A stretch of DNA of 64,000 bases from Symbiodinium natans. Its lineage: Eukaryota > Sar > Dinophyceae > Suessiales > Symbiodiniaceae. Shown piece after piece: positions 21,369 to 32,915 of the stretch (position 1 is the first letter of the stretch; each line of letters starts with the position of its first letter). A program made the translations under genes and the position numbers. The stretch lies in NCBI GenBank assembly GCA_905221605.1, contig CAJNDS010000085.1, positions 62,001 to 126,000 of the forward strand, written 5' to 3'. Below the pieces are notes generated by a model, which did not search any database, was not told the DNA's origin, and worked only from the letters and a program-made list of their open reading frames with translations.

Positions 21369-24300
21369 AGCTCTGCGCCAGATTCAGAAGCTTGCCGATG
21401 AGCGTGCGGAGTTCAACCAGGCCTAGCAATTGCAAGTGCGTTGTTGTTCGAGGTGCCGCAATGAAAGTACATTGTTGTTTGAGGTGGCGCAATGACGCCG
21501 AGGCAGGTGTCGCAGTGTACAAAGTGCCGTGGTGCGAGCGGTTGACTGCCTGCAGCCAGGCGCCTTTATCATCATGCTTTGATAATGACTTACAATCTGA
21601 CTGCATCGACCTTGGATGCAGAATGAATTGCTGACGTCTTGTGACAGGATGTAAATGGATTGAGGTGCCGACCTCTGTGCCACGAGCCTGCTTCCTAAGG
21701 TCCTCCAAAAGCGGCATGGGGTTAGTTGCTGAGGGCAAACCGACGTCACGATTGAGATTTCAATGGCTCGGAAGCATCGGTGTGTTACGCCATCCAATAT
21801 CAAGACGAGACAGCATGTTTCATGCAGCGTGGTGCTTTCGACATGTGTCAGTGCGATAGTGTCAAGGGGATCGGAAAAGGTCACCAACAATCTGAGGGCA
21901 TTGTCCAGCTTCAGTGGGAAGATTGCCTTGCAACATGTTCTAAATGACCCAGAGTAAGGATCTAGCTGGGCAGCATGCAGTAGCTGTCATGGGACCTGCA
22001 ACATTACAAATTCTGTGCTTCCTTCCCTTTCGCTCTGCCAGATTGCAAGTGGTTTTATTGTGATGTCGCGAGTGATAATGGATTCCTTGATGGCATACGG
22101 TCCACCAAAAGTGGCATTCACTCGTTGGTTTTGGATCACTCTCGGCATCCGTGTATGTTACATAATTGCATCGTCGCCTCAGGTGGTGTTGCCGCACGTA
22201 ATTTCTGCAGCTTTTCTGTTGGTGTTTTGCTCCATGTCTCTACTTGTCGAAATGTTCCCGTGTTGATGCTATCGGTTCTTTCAGATGAGAGGCTGCAGGC
22301 AAGTGCTATCTGCCAAAGGACCATGCCTGGGGCAGGCATGAGGGTTTGCGGTATTGGCTGCATGCAGATGCACACAAGAAAAAGGCGCCACGTCAGAATT
22401 TTTCACGTGTCGCTTCAGCTGCTTCTGAATCAGATTGCCCCTTCTGAAAGCACTTGAATGCAGCGGGTTTGGCCCAGCGCAGCGCCCGGCTGTTCACCGG
22501 GGCAAGCCATGGCCGTTCCAGGCGCAGAAGTTGCAACCAGAAAGTCTGGGTCTGTAGCTGTTTCTTTTGCAGGTTCACGCTGCTTGCAGCTCTTCACTGG
22601 CATTCTCACCATCTTGCTGCAAGTGTGCTGGCTTCAATGGGACCTTATTGAGCCCCGTTTTTTCTGCCATCAACAAACCCCCACATCAGGGCACAGACCC
22701 CGCTTGGTACGTCCTGATACTGGGGTCTTGGTGGGCTTCGGGAGAGGAGGCGCAGCCACGTTTAGGTCCAGGTCTTGCGCCGAGCTGGCTGCAAAAAGGT
22801 GGCTGGGAGACACGTAGGCGATCCTGAGCACTTGAGCGCGCCAGTGAAAGTCGAGGCTTTCATTGAGGGGATTAGGCTTGTACATCTTTCGAGATCGGAA
22901 AAATCTTCCAAGAACGAAGCCTGAGGTGCGAGCAGGCGTTGCCTTTGTTTCCGTCCCTGGAGCGAGCGTGCAGACAAAGGCACCACAAGTCATTTTCTCT
23001 GGAATGCTCTCAAGGGACACTCCCAGCACTCTTGTTCCGCGCAGCCTGGCAAGGAGGTTCACGCCGTGCGGCAAGTAGCGGACTTCCAAGCTTCAGCAGC
23101 CAAAGGTTCCTTGAATGCGTGTAGAAGGTGGTTTGAGATTATCACGCTCGTGCATAGTCCAGAGGCTTGCTTACGTAGTGCAGCAGCAGAGCAGCGTACG
23201 ATCTTCAGGGTGGTCTGGCAGTGCCTGTGCCACACTGGCCTCAGCTGGCATTGCCGTCACTCTGGCTTTGTGGCCATGGACCTACTGCACTCAAAATGTT
23301 CAGACATGTGCAGACATGTGCCGACATGCTCAGACTGTAGAAGAGCTCGAATGCGGAACCTCAGGCGGAGATCGAGTCGTGACTTCTCAGCAGTCGCAGC
23401 CGGATATGCCCCTGCCAAGAATAGGTTCGAGCGAAAGTGGTGGTCCGATGCCCGGAGCCATGCATGGTCGTTTGTAACCTTGGTATTTCATTTAATGCGT
23501 GCATGCAGCTCCTGATGATTTGGGGTTGAATGCTGTGTGAGTATTGGACAAAATCTGAGGTACGTCGAGGAGACGAGGGACCCGACAAAGTTGCCTCTTT
23601 GGCAGCGAGATTACCGCTTTGGTTTCCAGGCGGGGGATATGGCTGGAGCCATGTGATTGCTGCTGCAAGGTCCGAGTTGTGCAGCGCGTCGTTCTGTCTC
23701 TCGGTTTCGCTTCCGACCGTTATGTTCCTGCTTTCAGTCCTCGTTCTCCTGTAGGTGCCCGATGCACTTTCCAAAGCATGACCTTTGAACTCGAACCTAA
23801 CCAGCCCGAAGCCAATTCAGATTTTTTGGGCTGTTGCAAAAGGACACGGTGATCACACTGCTTGTGTTCTTGAGGTGGTCTGATACTTGGCATCCAAAGC
23901 AACGCAAGTGCTTGTGCAATAGAAGTGCGAGAGTGCCCTGAAATGCTGGCTTCTAGCCTTTCTACCTTTCAACGTGGGCCCCACGGTACCTTGAGAGAAA
24001 GCCCTCAGCATGACCTGCCCGTTTGGTTCATTCACACTGGTGCTGTTGTTCTTGGCCCAACCTTCACAGCCCAGTCAGCGAGGACAGGCACTCTTCCCGG
24101 TGATTGCAAATAGCACCATATGCGCACCAGGCAGCTTTGGCGCCTAACCAGCTGAAGCTCCTTTTGCATTCCACACCCAAAGCCAGCACACATCAGCATG
24201 CTATCAGAAGACCAGTTTTCATAGAGCAGCCTCAAAAGGCGTTCAAGTGGTGTGGACGAATCGTGTTGTTGTTGTCTGCGAGTTATCGGGCAGATCAAGA

Positions 24301-25315
24301 GAGTTATAAGCACTGTGACATGCACATGTGGGCTGTGGTATGACGTGGTCATTGGACTTGCTTGAAAACGAATCACATGGAAAAGTCGAGGGTCGGCGGA
24401 TAGAACCCCGGATAGGACCCTGCAACCGAACAGATCCGAGCAGTCTGTTTCTACATGTGTGGCGAGGGCCTAGACAGTCGAACCGAAGCTGGCAACATGA
24501 CGTGCAGGTGCTGAGACGAAGCATGGTTGAGGCGCGCAAGAAAGGCCGGGTGTGCTGCGTGCTGCGACATTCACAGGTGAGGGCTCTGCCCAGTTCTGCA
24601 TCCCACTCTATTTGTCTTGTTTCGAGAGCAGACCGGTCTCCAGGCAAGAAAATCTTCTGGGATGTGCGTGTTCTGCACGTCGACGACAAAGGCCATTCGC
24701 GCAAAAGCGCTTCCGTTGACTCGGAAGGAGTCTCCAGACATGCAGAGTGTGCTGCGTCCGAGGTTGCAAGGTCGAGATGCTCAACTCTGGTCTGATTGGT
24801 TACATGCCAAGAGGCCAGCATGTGCCAGTGTGAGCAGTGAGCACCAAGCCATGGAAAGAGGTGACACGGAAAGCAAGCTAAAGATAATCAAGTGAGGTAG
24901 GGCGAGATCTGGGCAAGCTTGCGATGTGAGAGCAATTAGTTAATCTCTTTGTATCCGGGTTGGCGATCCCGAGGTTTCTGCAGCTGTACGCTTTTCTTTG
25001 CGCTGTTGATGGTTTGTTGTGGGTTTACCATTTCATTTCGATGAGTGAACGATGATGCAAGCAGCTCCTCGCCTGACATTTTAGAGCTCCGCTGAAGTAG
25101 AGCACTTTGTCTCGTAAGCATGTGCATTGGTGCCAGGCGAGGAGGGACCTGCGGATTTCACTGAGCGGCCACATTTCGGAGACATCCTGAAGGCACAGAC
25201 ACAACAAACAATCAAGCCCACCTCGTGCTCTCCCATTTCTTTGCCAGAGGTGGAGTGCCTGGCATGCCCCATGCAGCGCGTCAACAAAGAGCCCCAGTCT
25301 CAGGGCCATCCTTGA
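21369..25315 (+). CDS. Uncharacterised multi-exon protein with coiled-coil pieces
   Basis: Several + strand pieces look coding. 21369-21420 gives a coiled-coil heptad segment (LRQIQKLADERAEFNQ) followed by a GC donor. 23334-23456 is polar and Gly/Ser-rich (TVEELECGTSGGDRVVTSQQ). 24500-24585 is basic (LRRSMVEARKKGRVCCVL) and ends at CAG|GTGAGG. 24690-24890 contains RPRLQGRDAQLWSDWLHAK. 25130-25315 contains EEGPADFTERPHFGDILKAQ and ends in TGA. Intervening introns would be long compared with those of neighbouring genes, so more than one gene may be present. No known domain was recognised; function unknown. Confidence 0.35.
22670..23089 (-). CDS. Open frame of 139 residues opposite the coiled-coil gene
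   Basis: Unbroken minus-strand frame with balanced composition (FRSRKMYKPNPLNESLDF, WRAQVLRIAYVSP). The + strand has a competing coding-like segment at 22850-22920 (VKVEAFIEGIRLVHLSRSEK) in the same place. Because all firmly identified genes here are on the + strand, the minus frame may be a shadow. No family recognised. Confidence 0.2.
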   Translation of the reverse strand: MEVRYLPHGVNLLARLRGTRVLGVSLESIPEKMTCGAFVCTLAPGTETKATPARTSGFVLGRFFRSRKMYKPNPLNESLDFHWRAQVLRIAYVSPSHLFAASSAQDLDLNVAAPPLPKPTKTPVSGRTKRGLCPDVGVC

Positions 25316-25349
25316 CGTGTCTTTTTCATCACAACATGTTTGTATTCTG

Positions 25350-26640
25350 TAGATGTGGTGCTTCGGTTTTCTGAGGCAGAAGTACAGCCCGTGGCCAAAT
25401 CTCTATCGGCGTTCCAAGAAGGCAGCACTGTCGACGGCAGTCGTTTTTCAGAAGCAAAACGCTGACCTTAAATGTTACATCGGATGAGCGAACTCAGCGA
25501 TTTCAGGCAAAGGCGAAGTGAGTAAGGAAATCATGCGGCTTTAAGACCAGTTGAGAATGTTTTGTTTGGCAGGCGCAGCCATTCTTCTCCCACAACATGT
25601 GGTGGCCTGCCTCATCTCTGGACACTGTCTATGAAGCTGACAACTTTGCTTGTTGATGTTTCTATCTGAAGGAATGCTTTGCTCACACATGGGCTGTCAC
25701 GTGAAAGTGGAAGCTGTTGCTGATTACGGTCCCCATTTCATTCCGATTCATCCGCACGTGCAGTGCTCTCGACTTTCCTGCTGCCGGTCTCTCCAATGTA
25801 GACCTAGCAACTGTGTTGGAGTGAACGGGATGAACGACAAATTATCCAGCTCGCAAAGACGTCAGACAATTCAGCACCAGGATGCACGAGGAGTCAAAAG
25901 AAGTTATGACACATGAACGATCCCAAATCCAGACTGACGGATTCAGTGGCTCATTGATGCATCTTTCAGAAGTCTGCTGCCGTGCCAAGGGTGGAGCAAC
26001 AGAGGGCAATCGCAAAAGCCAAGGAAATGGAGGCTGTGACACGTCACTCACACAAGGCAAAGTTTCTTTGCCGCAGCACTAGCCACGTTCAACGCAGGCT
26101 GGAACGATTGTCGACGCCGTCCGACACCTCAGCCTTGCAAATATGTCTGGGACACGTGCGCGCTGTGCATGTGCCCAGGTTGTCTTCAAGCACTGCCCGA
26201 AAGGGCTTGTGGAGACCTCGGTATCTAGGTCTTTTGGGACATCGCGGAACGTTGGTCTTAGAGCTGCGTGTTCCGAGATCATGACGCTTGACGGTCCAGA
26301 CAAGCCGAAGGGCATGCTGGACATGAGGGATATCTCGCGCAAGGCTGGTAAATCAGTGGCTTTGAGGAGAGTGCCGCAGCTGACACCTGCCAGAAATCCG
26401 CGCACAAGTGGGTCGACAAGATGTTCCCAATTGGCACGAAGATGAGATGCTACGTGGCTGCTGCCTCGGTTCATATCTATTGTCCGCTAAAATTAGAACA
26501 CCCATCAATCCCACACTATGAACCAGATGTCTCCCTGGGCTGTGCCAGCCGTGGCAATCTGCATTGCAGATTCACAGACAAAAAAACCAGGGCCCCGAAA
26601 GGGCGACATGCAGTGTCCTTCTGACTCATTCTGCAAAAGC
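25350..26640 (+). CDS. Uncharacterised multi-exon protein, partly coiled coil
   Basis: Coding-like + strand pieces: 25350-25445 (VDVVLRFSEAEVQPVAKSLS), about 25571-25650 (AQPFFSHNMWWPASSLDTVY after a CAG), 25859-25935 (RQFSTRMHEESKEVMTHERS), 25985-26045 (VEQQRAIAKAKEMEAVT), 26095-26150, 26178-26235 (VVFKHCPKGLVETSV), 26380-26440 (CQKSAHKWVDKMFPIGTK) and 26515-26590. They are short, mostly follow AG sites and sit 50-250 bp apart, as expected of this genome's exons. It may be a continuation of the gene before it. No domain recognised. Confidence 0.35.
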
Positions 26641-26649
26641 TTCTGCTTC

Positions 26650-28140
26650 TCAGTATGTTTTTGGACTTCTAGGGAGGTGTTGCGGCACAACTTCAACTTT
26701 CAACCTGACACGACATTGTCCGACAGGGATCAAAGTCGGGAACCATAGGGAATGTCAGTACCCATGAGCCGGGAACTGTCCTTTCAAGAGTCGGAAAATA
26801 AGGCGGCTGGAGCCGGAATCATGGAGCCATGCAGCACTTCGACCCTGAAGTCTGTTTACCTCTGACTAGGACATGTTTACGTTTTCAGCCCCTACATAGG
26901 GGTTTACACGATTTTACACGTACAGATGTTTCGGGGTTAGGGTTCAGGGAGCAAACAGCAACTCGCCTGGAAGCCTTTCCTTTTTACTCCCGGCTCCTGG
27001 TTTCCTGATTCTTGCCCAGTTCTAGCGCGACTTGCGTCCTGCACATTTCTGACTCTGGCCTCGTGGCTTCTGGCCTTCCGTTCCTGACTGTACCACCACG
27101 CTTTCAGATAGCCACACTATGTTGCTCTTGTTGCTAAGCTGCCAGGTCTGACCCATTGTTGGGGGACACAGTTGTGTGTGCAGTGACAACTTAGGAACGC
27201 AGAACCGTGCAGGCATGCGGATCCATGCGCGCATTCATGAATCCGTATGGCTCTTTCCAGACCCGGCCGAGCCTCTTGCGGTTCCTCGATTGTCTACACC
27301 GGACTAGCACGATTTGGATTCATTATCCCGTTGGCCTTTGGGCACCATTCTTCAATTTGGCCATCGTGCCGCGGGACAACATTCCCCGCCCACATGCGGT
27401 CCAAGAGATCGGTGCGTAACTTGGAGCAGCGGCCGGCGTACGGCAGGCCATGCAGTGCATGGTGAGGAAGACGCCGCAGGACGCCAGCTAAGAACTTACT
27501 GGACCCGGGTGTCAGCCTGTTCGCTGGGCTACCGTCGCTATGGGATATTGAAGCATTTCCTGCAGGAGACGGCTGTAAGATGCAAGAGGCGTCACGCGGC
27601 AACGGCAGATGGATGGCGGGCAAGTGTGCCTTCTTGACTCAAAGCGGTTTACTGTCGGGGAAAGTCTTCGACGAAAGGTTGGAGTACATCGACTTGGGGA
27701 TCTTTGGAAGCCCCACATTTGCCGGGCTACATCGGCTTTACTGTGATCTACGTCAAAGTATACTTAGGCACGCTTCATGACAAGTAGTCCTTTGTTCCTG
27801 TCTAAGATGGCTGCCGACCGAGACTAAACCAACTCAGTGCCCAACCAAGCGCCCTCATGCACGGCCTTGGGGCTTCGATAGTGTTATGGCACGTCTCGTC
27901 TTGCATCCATGGCTGGATTCCCCGTGATATCTTCTACATTCCAATGTTGCGACAACGAGGTTGTGAGACATGATCGGATTCAAGGTGTCGGCAAGCGCCA
28001 ACCGTTGAACTCCATCACCACTGTGCGCGTGCAGCCGACAGTGCATCGCACATTGGGCAGAGAGTGCCTGCAAAAACCAACGTGTCCCGTCCTGGACACA
28101 CACTGGAGTAGCGTAGAGGTATAGTATGTCTGCCCACTCT
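26650..28140. other. Stretch without a supported gene; dispersed repeat and telomere-like remnants
   Basis: Contains a short GGGGTTAGGGTTCAGGG remnant at about 26933-26950 and the first copy of a dispersed repeat at 27174-27250. Frames at 27247-27465 and 27909-28124 have no recognised domain. Confidence 0.45.
27174..27250 (+). repeat. Dispersed repeat, copy A
   Basis: Begins GTGTGTGCAGTGACAACTTA and runs through an ATGCGGAT...GCGC.TTCATGAA core. It matches 28378-28458 at roughly three quarters of positions and in the same orientation. Confidence 0.65.
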
Positions 28141-29030
28141 GTCCACCTCCACACGCGATCGAGAGTCGAAGAGCTCCGACGCAAAAACAAGTGAAAAATC
28201 GAAGGTCCATGAGACAGCTTTGCGGGACTTGACTGCCAGGCATGAAGAATTTGCGCTGCAGCTAAAGCTGACAAGGAGGCTGAGTTTTATTGCGCGAGAA
28301 GAAGATGGTGGCAAAGAAGAGCGCAGAAGGTCATGAAAGCCAAGCTAAAGAGTTTTGGAGGAGGAACGGCAAAGCACGTGTGTGCGCAGTGACAACTTTG
28401 GAGCGTAGAACAGTGCCGACATGCGGATTCCTTTCGCGCATACATGAACCCCTAATGGGAGGCTTCCCTTCTGCTTCCTAGGTCGATTTGTATCGATATC
28501 GACCAAGGAAAACCGTGGAACTGTTCACACTTCGGGTTGTGTTTGTTACGATACACCCAAGTAAGCTTTCTAGGAAAGCCAGGAAAAGGTGTGAGGGTTG
28601 GACTAAATGTCTTTCTGCGTGAGGGTTGGACTAAATGTCTTTCTTCGTGACACCAGATTCAAGGTCCATGCCGACACAGAAAATGGTCGGATCACCCTGT
28701 CCACGAAGGAGTTCGAAGACGACGACCACGTGTCTCGGCATCAAGACTTGAAAACACATCAAACAAAGCCCAGCTTAGAGCCACTTGTGCCAACAAAACT
28801 AACCGGTTTCTTGATGTGCAGCGCCAGGTCGGGTGGATGTTGAGCTTTCCTGAACGATGCTTCGCGATGGCTGAGGAGGCCCGAAGTGTGGGCGGTATGG
28901 GCAAGAGTTGCCTCCAGAGTTAAGGGGCTGTACTGGGCGACGACTTGTTTATCAGAACTCAAGTGTGATGTCATGCACATCTTCACGTAGCCCTTCCTGC
29001 AGGCGGTCGAAAGGTATAACGAAAAGCCTG
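28140..29030 (+). CDS. S1-like RNA-binding domain protein (partial model)
   Basis: The clearest part is 28650-28729, ending ...NGRITLSTKEFEDDDH, joined across a 98-bp GT-AG intron (28730-28827, phase 0) to VGWMLSFPERCFAMAEEARS at 28828-28920, then an exon near 29005-29040 (AVERYNEKPAAQ). GRI(S/T)LSTK is the typical last strand of an S1 OB-fold (ribosomal protein S1 and relatives), which binds RNA. Upstream, 28163-28260 (SKVHETALRDLTARHEEFAL) looks like a coiled coil and may belong to the same gene. The frame appears to change within 28260-28380, and a dispersed repeat sits there, so the N-terminal part may be disrupted. End not determined. Confidence 0.45.
28378..28458 (+). repeat. Dispersed repeat, copy B
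   Basis: Second copy of the element at 27174-27250, starting GTGTGTGCGCAGTGACAACT. It follows directly on a coiled-coil-like frame. Confidence 0.65.
28591..28644 (+). repeat. 28-bp tandem duplication
   Basis: GTGAGGGTTGGACTAAATGT plus CTTTCT occurs at 28591-28616 and again at 28619-28644, identical over 26 bp. It lies just before the S1-like exon and probably in the preceding intron. Confidence 0.9.
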
Positions 29031-29049
29031 CAGCTCAGATCATCCAGAC

Positions 29050-30200
29050 TTTTTGTCTGAAGCATACTCCTGCCTGTGCTCGTCGCCATCCCAACGCTCG
29101 CATGTCGGTAGTTGAACAGCTGAAGATTACAGGCGGAGTGCGTACATCGCGTGGCTGCAGAGATGAGTTGAGCATGTCTCACTTCCTAGCGGTCCTAGCG
29201 GCCTCAAGCAGAGTTAGAAGGTATTTCAAGGTATTTCGTGACACAAATGAGGTGTAAGTAGTATGGAATCGTGCGAAACTAGAAGACTAAGAAGAGGTTT
29301 GGGAAATTCAGTCCGACGCAGAGTTTTCCCAGCCTTGCGCCGCTGCAAAACGCGTTCCAAAGGCTGCTTTTTGTGAGAAGCGCCTATGAGAGATGTGGCA
29401 CAATTGGTACACTACGGTACACTTGAGAGAAACTGGTAAATCGATCTCCTCGTAGACATGAAGCCCGGTCGAGGCGTGCAGTCGCACTTCCATTTGTGGC
29501 AGCGGAGGATAGTCATTTGCACTTAGCTTCCTGATGCAAAACTGTTCGCTGCCCTGTGGGTTTTGATGGTCCATCAGTTGCAGTCTTCAGAGACGATGAA
29601 CGGCAGAGCTTCTCTTGTAGCGCCCTGCCCGCCAGCACATGGGCCATCATGGTGGAGCAAGGCCCTGCGTCGTCTGCTCGTTGCACTAAGCCTGATGGGT
29701 GCATGTCAAGGTGCCAGGCGTCCCCAGGCAAAGTTGCAGTTCTCCCGGGACCGAGCTGAGTACTTTGGCCACTCTGGTTACTTTGGTCGCCCTGGTCTTC
29801 TCTGATCTTGCAGGATGCGGGTGGAGGAGAGGGGAAGATTTGCTCTGGCTGGCTGGCCGGAGTCTCAAGAGTTGTCAGAAAAGGGGGGGGGGGGTATGGC
29901 GTGGGAGCGTCACCTAAGGCTGGCACGAGCAAGACATTTTACCGGAAGCGCTTGAAGCAGGCAGCTCTCCAAGTACGGTAGCTGACCACCTCTCAAGGGC
30001 TCAAGATGTTCTGAAGCACATGACACACCGCTCGCAGCTGTATGGCTCCTATGATGCTTTGTCGGCCAGTTGCCTTTCGCCTGATGTAGAGCTGTCAGCA
30101 CCGAGGTCCGGGTGAATCTCGATTGTTGGGAGCGGGGCGCAGTTCCAGCTGTGTGATCATGTGTGATCATGTGTGATCTGTGTGGCTATAGCCGGAGGCC
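29050..30200. other. Stretch without a clear gene
   Basis: A + strand piece at 29565-29610 (DGPSVAVFRDDER) could be an exon. Opposing frames (29513-29932 minus) are open but Pro/Ser-rich without a domain. 29883-29894 is a G run. The 3' end of the S1-like gene may lie here. Confidence 0.35.
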
Positions 30201-30211
30201 TTGGTGAGGGC

Positions 30212-30213
30212 AG
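30212..30213 (+). promoter_or_regulatory. Candidate spliced-leader trans-splice acceptor of the bestrophin gene
   Basis: An AG (…GAGGGCAG|AAAATG) lies three bases before the start codon. Dinoflagellate mRNAs receive a spliced leader at such AG sites, so the mature 5' UTR could be the leader plus a few bases. Another upstream AG could be used instead. Confidence 0.3.
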
Positions 30214-30216
30214 AAA

Positions 30217-32827
30217 ATGATCCACTACGATCCGAACAGATGGACGTCTATGTTCGGAGTGCGTGGAAGCGTGCTCCCAGTTTCTTTGAGGACAGCGGCC
30301 GCGCAGGGCATGCGCCCCGTTTTTTTCCGGGCAGCGTTCCCTGAGTTCCCTTCGCTCCCTTCGCACCATTCGTGCCCTCCAGGATCTCGCTTCCCTGGGC
30401 CATCATTGCGCTGATGATCAAGTATCTCGAAGTCTGGGGCGTGATAGATCTCAAGGTGCTTGACTTTCTCAACACCGGGGAGATTTATGGCGGCTTCACC
30501 TTTGTCCTCGGCTGCTTGATGCATTCTGCCCTGGCACAAGGGTTCCAATCAGATCCTAGATGCCTCTGTGTTCTTTCCAAGGATTTACCCTCGTATTCCG
30601 AACATCCCAGTCCTACACGCGGTACTGGGCTGCTGCAACGGCGGTTCATGAGAGCCTTTGATGGAAGTGTAGGGCTTAAGATCCGGTGCTTATGTGTCAT
30701 GCTCCCCAATACATGGGACAGCTGGTGGAAGCATGGAATCGCGAAACCCCCCCCCCCATTCTGACTGCGAGTTTTTTCTTCTTCCCGAAAAGTGGCGTAG
30801 GCCCCCCAACGCCAGGGACTACAAGGATGTAGAAAGCTGTGCAGCCGAGGATGGGCTCCGAGTGGTCGGATTCCTGCGCGTCGTTGCTGGCCTTCGCCAG
30901 CTGCTCGAAATCTCCTCCAGAGGCTCAGTCTCCTGTACATCTCAGCCGAAGTAGCCTTGTAGAACCCGGACAAGGAGGGGCCCAGCCCTGGAAGACACCT
31001 ACGTCCCCCTTGGATGCTGGGCCCGTTGCCAGGACATTCAGCGCTACATGCACCTGACGGTCAGGCTGTTCAGTCTTCTCCATGCGCACTTTGCCAGCAA
31101 CATGCGTGAACATCGCACACCAGATTCGTTCAGCAACACTCGGGGCAGACACATGTTGACAATGCACTTCCCAGCGCAGAGTTTTAACTCAGGATGGCCA
31201 TGGAGGAAATTGCGGAGCTTAAGCATGAGAATTTCCGCGTGATTGACGCCCTGGGGATAGACAGGGCCACTTGGTGGCATTCCAGCCGCTACGTTGGTGG
31301 CAGCAGCCTTATGAACACCTGAAGAACTGCGCGTAAGCCAGGACTGCTTGGAAAGCCTTGAGCTCAGTGGCTGTGGATCACAGATGTGCTCTGGGGCTTG
31401 AGCTACGGGTGTGGCTTGTTTTTGCGCAGCTGACGAGTAGCCGAGGCATTCACGGAAATGACACATCTGCCAATGCTAAGCGCATAGGTCGGAGTACTTC
31501 GCAATGACAGGAAGCTGAAGTTTCCACGCCCATGAGACTTCTGATATTTAAGTGTGGCAGCAGGTCATGCCATCAAGACTACGACCGTCTTGTGCTGGTT
31601 GAAGAAGCACATTGTGCTATCCCAAGCATCAGGCGAGCGTTTTGTCGTAAGAGTTCTTGAGTTTTCTGATTCCAAGAATGGGAAGAACTCTGCCAGATTC
31701 TGCCAGATCCTGTCCGATTTGTCGGTTCCCATGGTCTAGGAATTATCGCGGTGCCTCCGCCCATCCTGACCCGCGTCTTTCATGAGCTTAGCATGGGCTC
31801 CCTGGCTGCAGACATCATCTCCAGGATTTCAGCGGTCAGGGACCTATATCCCCCTTGGGAATTATTTTTAAGTTTTTGTTCATATAAAACCCCAAGAGGA
31901 TATTGAACATATTATTTTTATTAAGGTTCTCAGGGGAGTTTCGGGACGGGTTGAGAGACCATCTAGCATGTCTTGCCGCCTGGGCTTCGTGGCAAAGGTG
32001 CTTGTTCATGGAAGGCCCTGTTGCTGTCGCTTGGTTGCTAAGGACTGGTTGAATATCACAAGGCCCAGCAGGTTGTGATATGGCCATTCCCTTTTCCTTA
32101 CGTGCCTGGCCTGATCTTAACCTGGAGCATCAAGACGTCACGGTGGAATTCTCGCGTGTCCGGGTGCTCGGCAGGCCCAGTTGAACACGTTCCTGATCTG
32201 GATTTTCCTGGCAGTTTCTCCTCTTGTCATCTGCACATGGTCACTTTGACGTTTTTGAAACATGTTGTTTTTGGTGTCTGATCCCAGATCCCCACGATTC
32301 CTCGATGCCCCACCTCAGCAGGGCAGTGCATGGGAACTCCATGGGATCTTAGGGACACGAGCCCCTGGATCATCGCTATCTTCACCTTGCTGACCGCATG
32401 CTCCATGGTGGGCCTGGACTGTATAGCCGCCGAGATTGAGGCTCCATTTGGAGCCTTGGCTGCAACTGGAGTTCCGGCGAGCCCTCTGCTCGTCTTCCTC
32501 GTCATTTTGAGCTTCCTCACCTGATGATGTGCTGTGCTTCAAGCCGCGGTTGCGGGTGTGATGCTCCTACAATCTCATTGTGGAGGTCCAGATCAGAACG
32601 ATCTCCCGTGTTTCGCACCTGACTTGCAACGAGCCAATTGCCAGTCTTTGCTCCAATAGGCGTGACGCGCCAGAAGACGAGGTGAGCCAGGGCTGTCTAA
32701 AGCTTCAGAACTTTAGGACATGATGGACGACTACAACATGCTGCTGCTGGCCACCTGCTGGCATCGCAAATCCGGGTTTCATTCACTCTTTTCCGCGGTT
32801 GCATTTTGTTGGCCGTGTTTGAGCTGA
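30217..32827 (+). CDS. Bestrophin-family anion channel, 14 exons
   Basis: Exons: 30217-30311, 30383-30510, 30582-30651, 30850-30922, 31033-31103, 31193-31265, 31307-31332, 31553-31632, 31740-31834, 32072-32101, 32175-32239, 32353-32450, 32586-32614, 32717-32827 (TGA 32825-32827), about 347 residues. In order they give the family landmarks: MIHYDPNRW...RGSVLP at the N-terminus, GFTLVFRTSQSYTRYW (about residues 75-90), RYMHLTVRLFSLLHA, ENFRVID, VPPPILTRVFHELS (about 210-222), WPFPFPYAQ (241-249), SPWIIAIFTLL, AEIEAPFG and DQNDLP (to about 309). Bestrophins are pentameric Cl-/HCO3- channels; algal thylakoid members feed bicarbonate to Rubisco. No plastid leader is visible, so location is open. 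Donors are 7 GC, 4 GT and 2 GA; all acceptors are AG. The last 20 residues are family-unlike and could be read-through of a further intron. Confidence 0.92.
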
Positions 32828-32915
32828 GGCCCAGCTGGATCCTAGGTCTTGGCAGGTGCCATTTATGACCCAGGATGCGCTTGTGGACTTTCGTGCCTTG
32901 TCTGAGTTAGATGAT

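Noticed and set aside
24243-24821. 192-codon minus-strand frame
   Set aside because: Composition is unremarkable and the + strand has coding-like exons with splice sites in the same place.
26079-26474. 131-codon minus-strand frame
   Set aside because: Protein-like at first sight, but three + strand exon-like pieces with AG acceptors overlap it and neighbours are all + strand.
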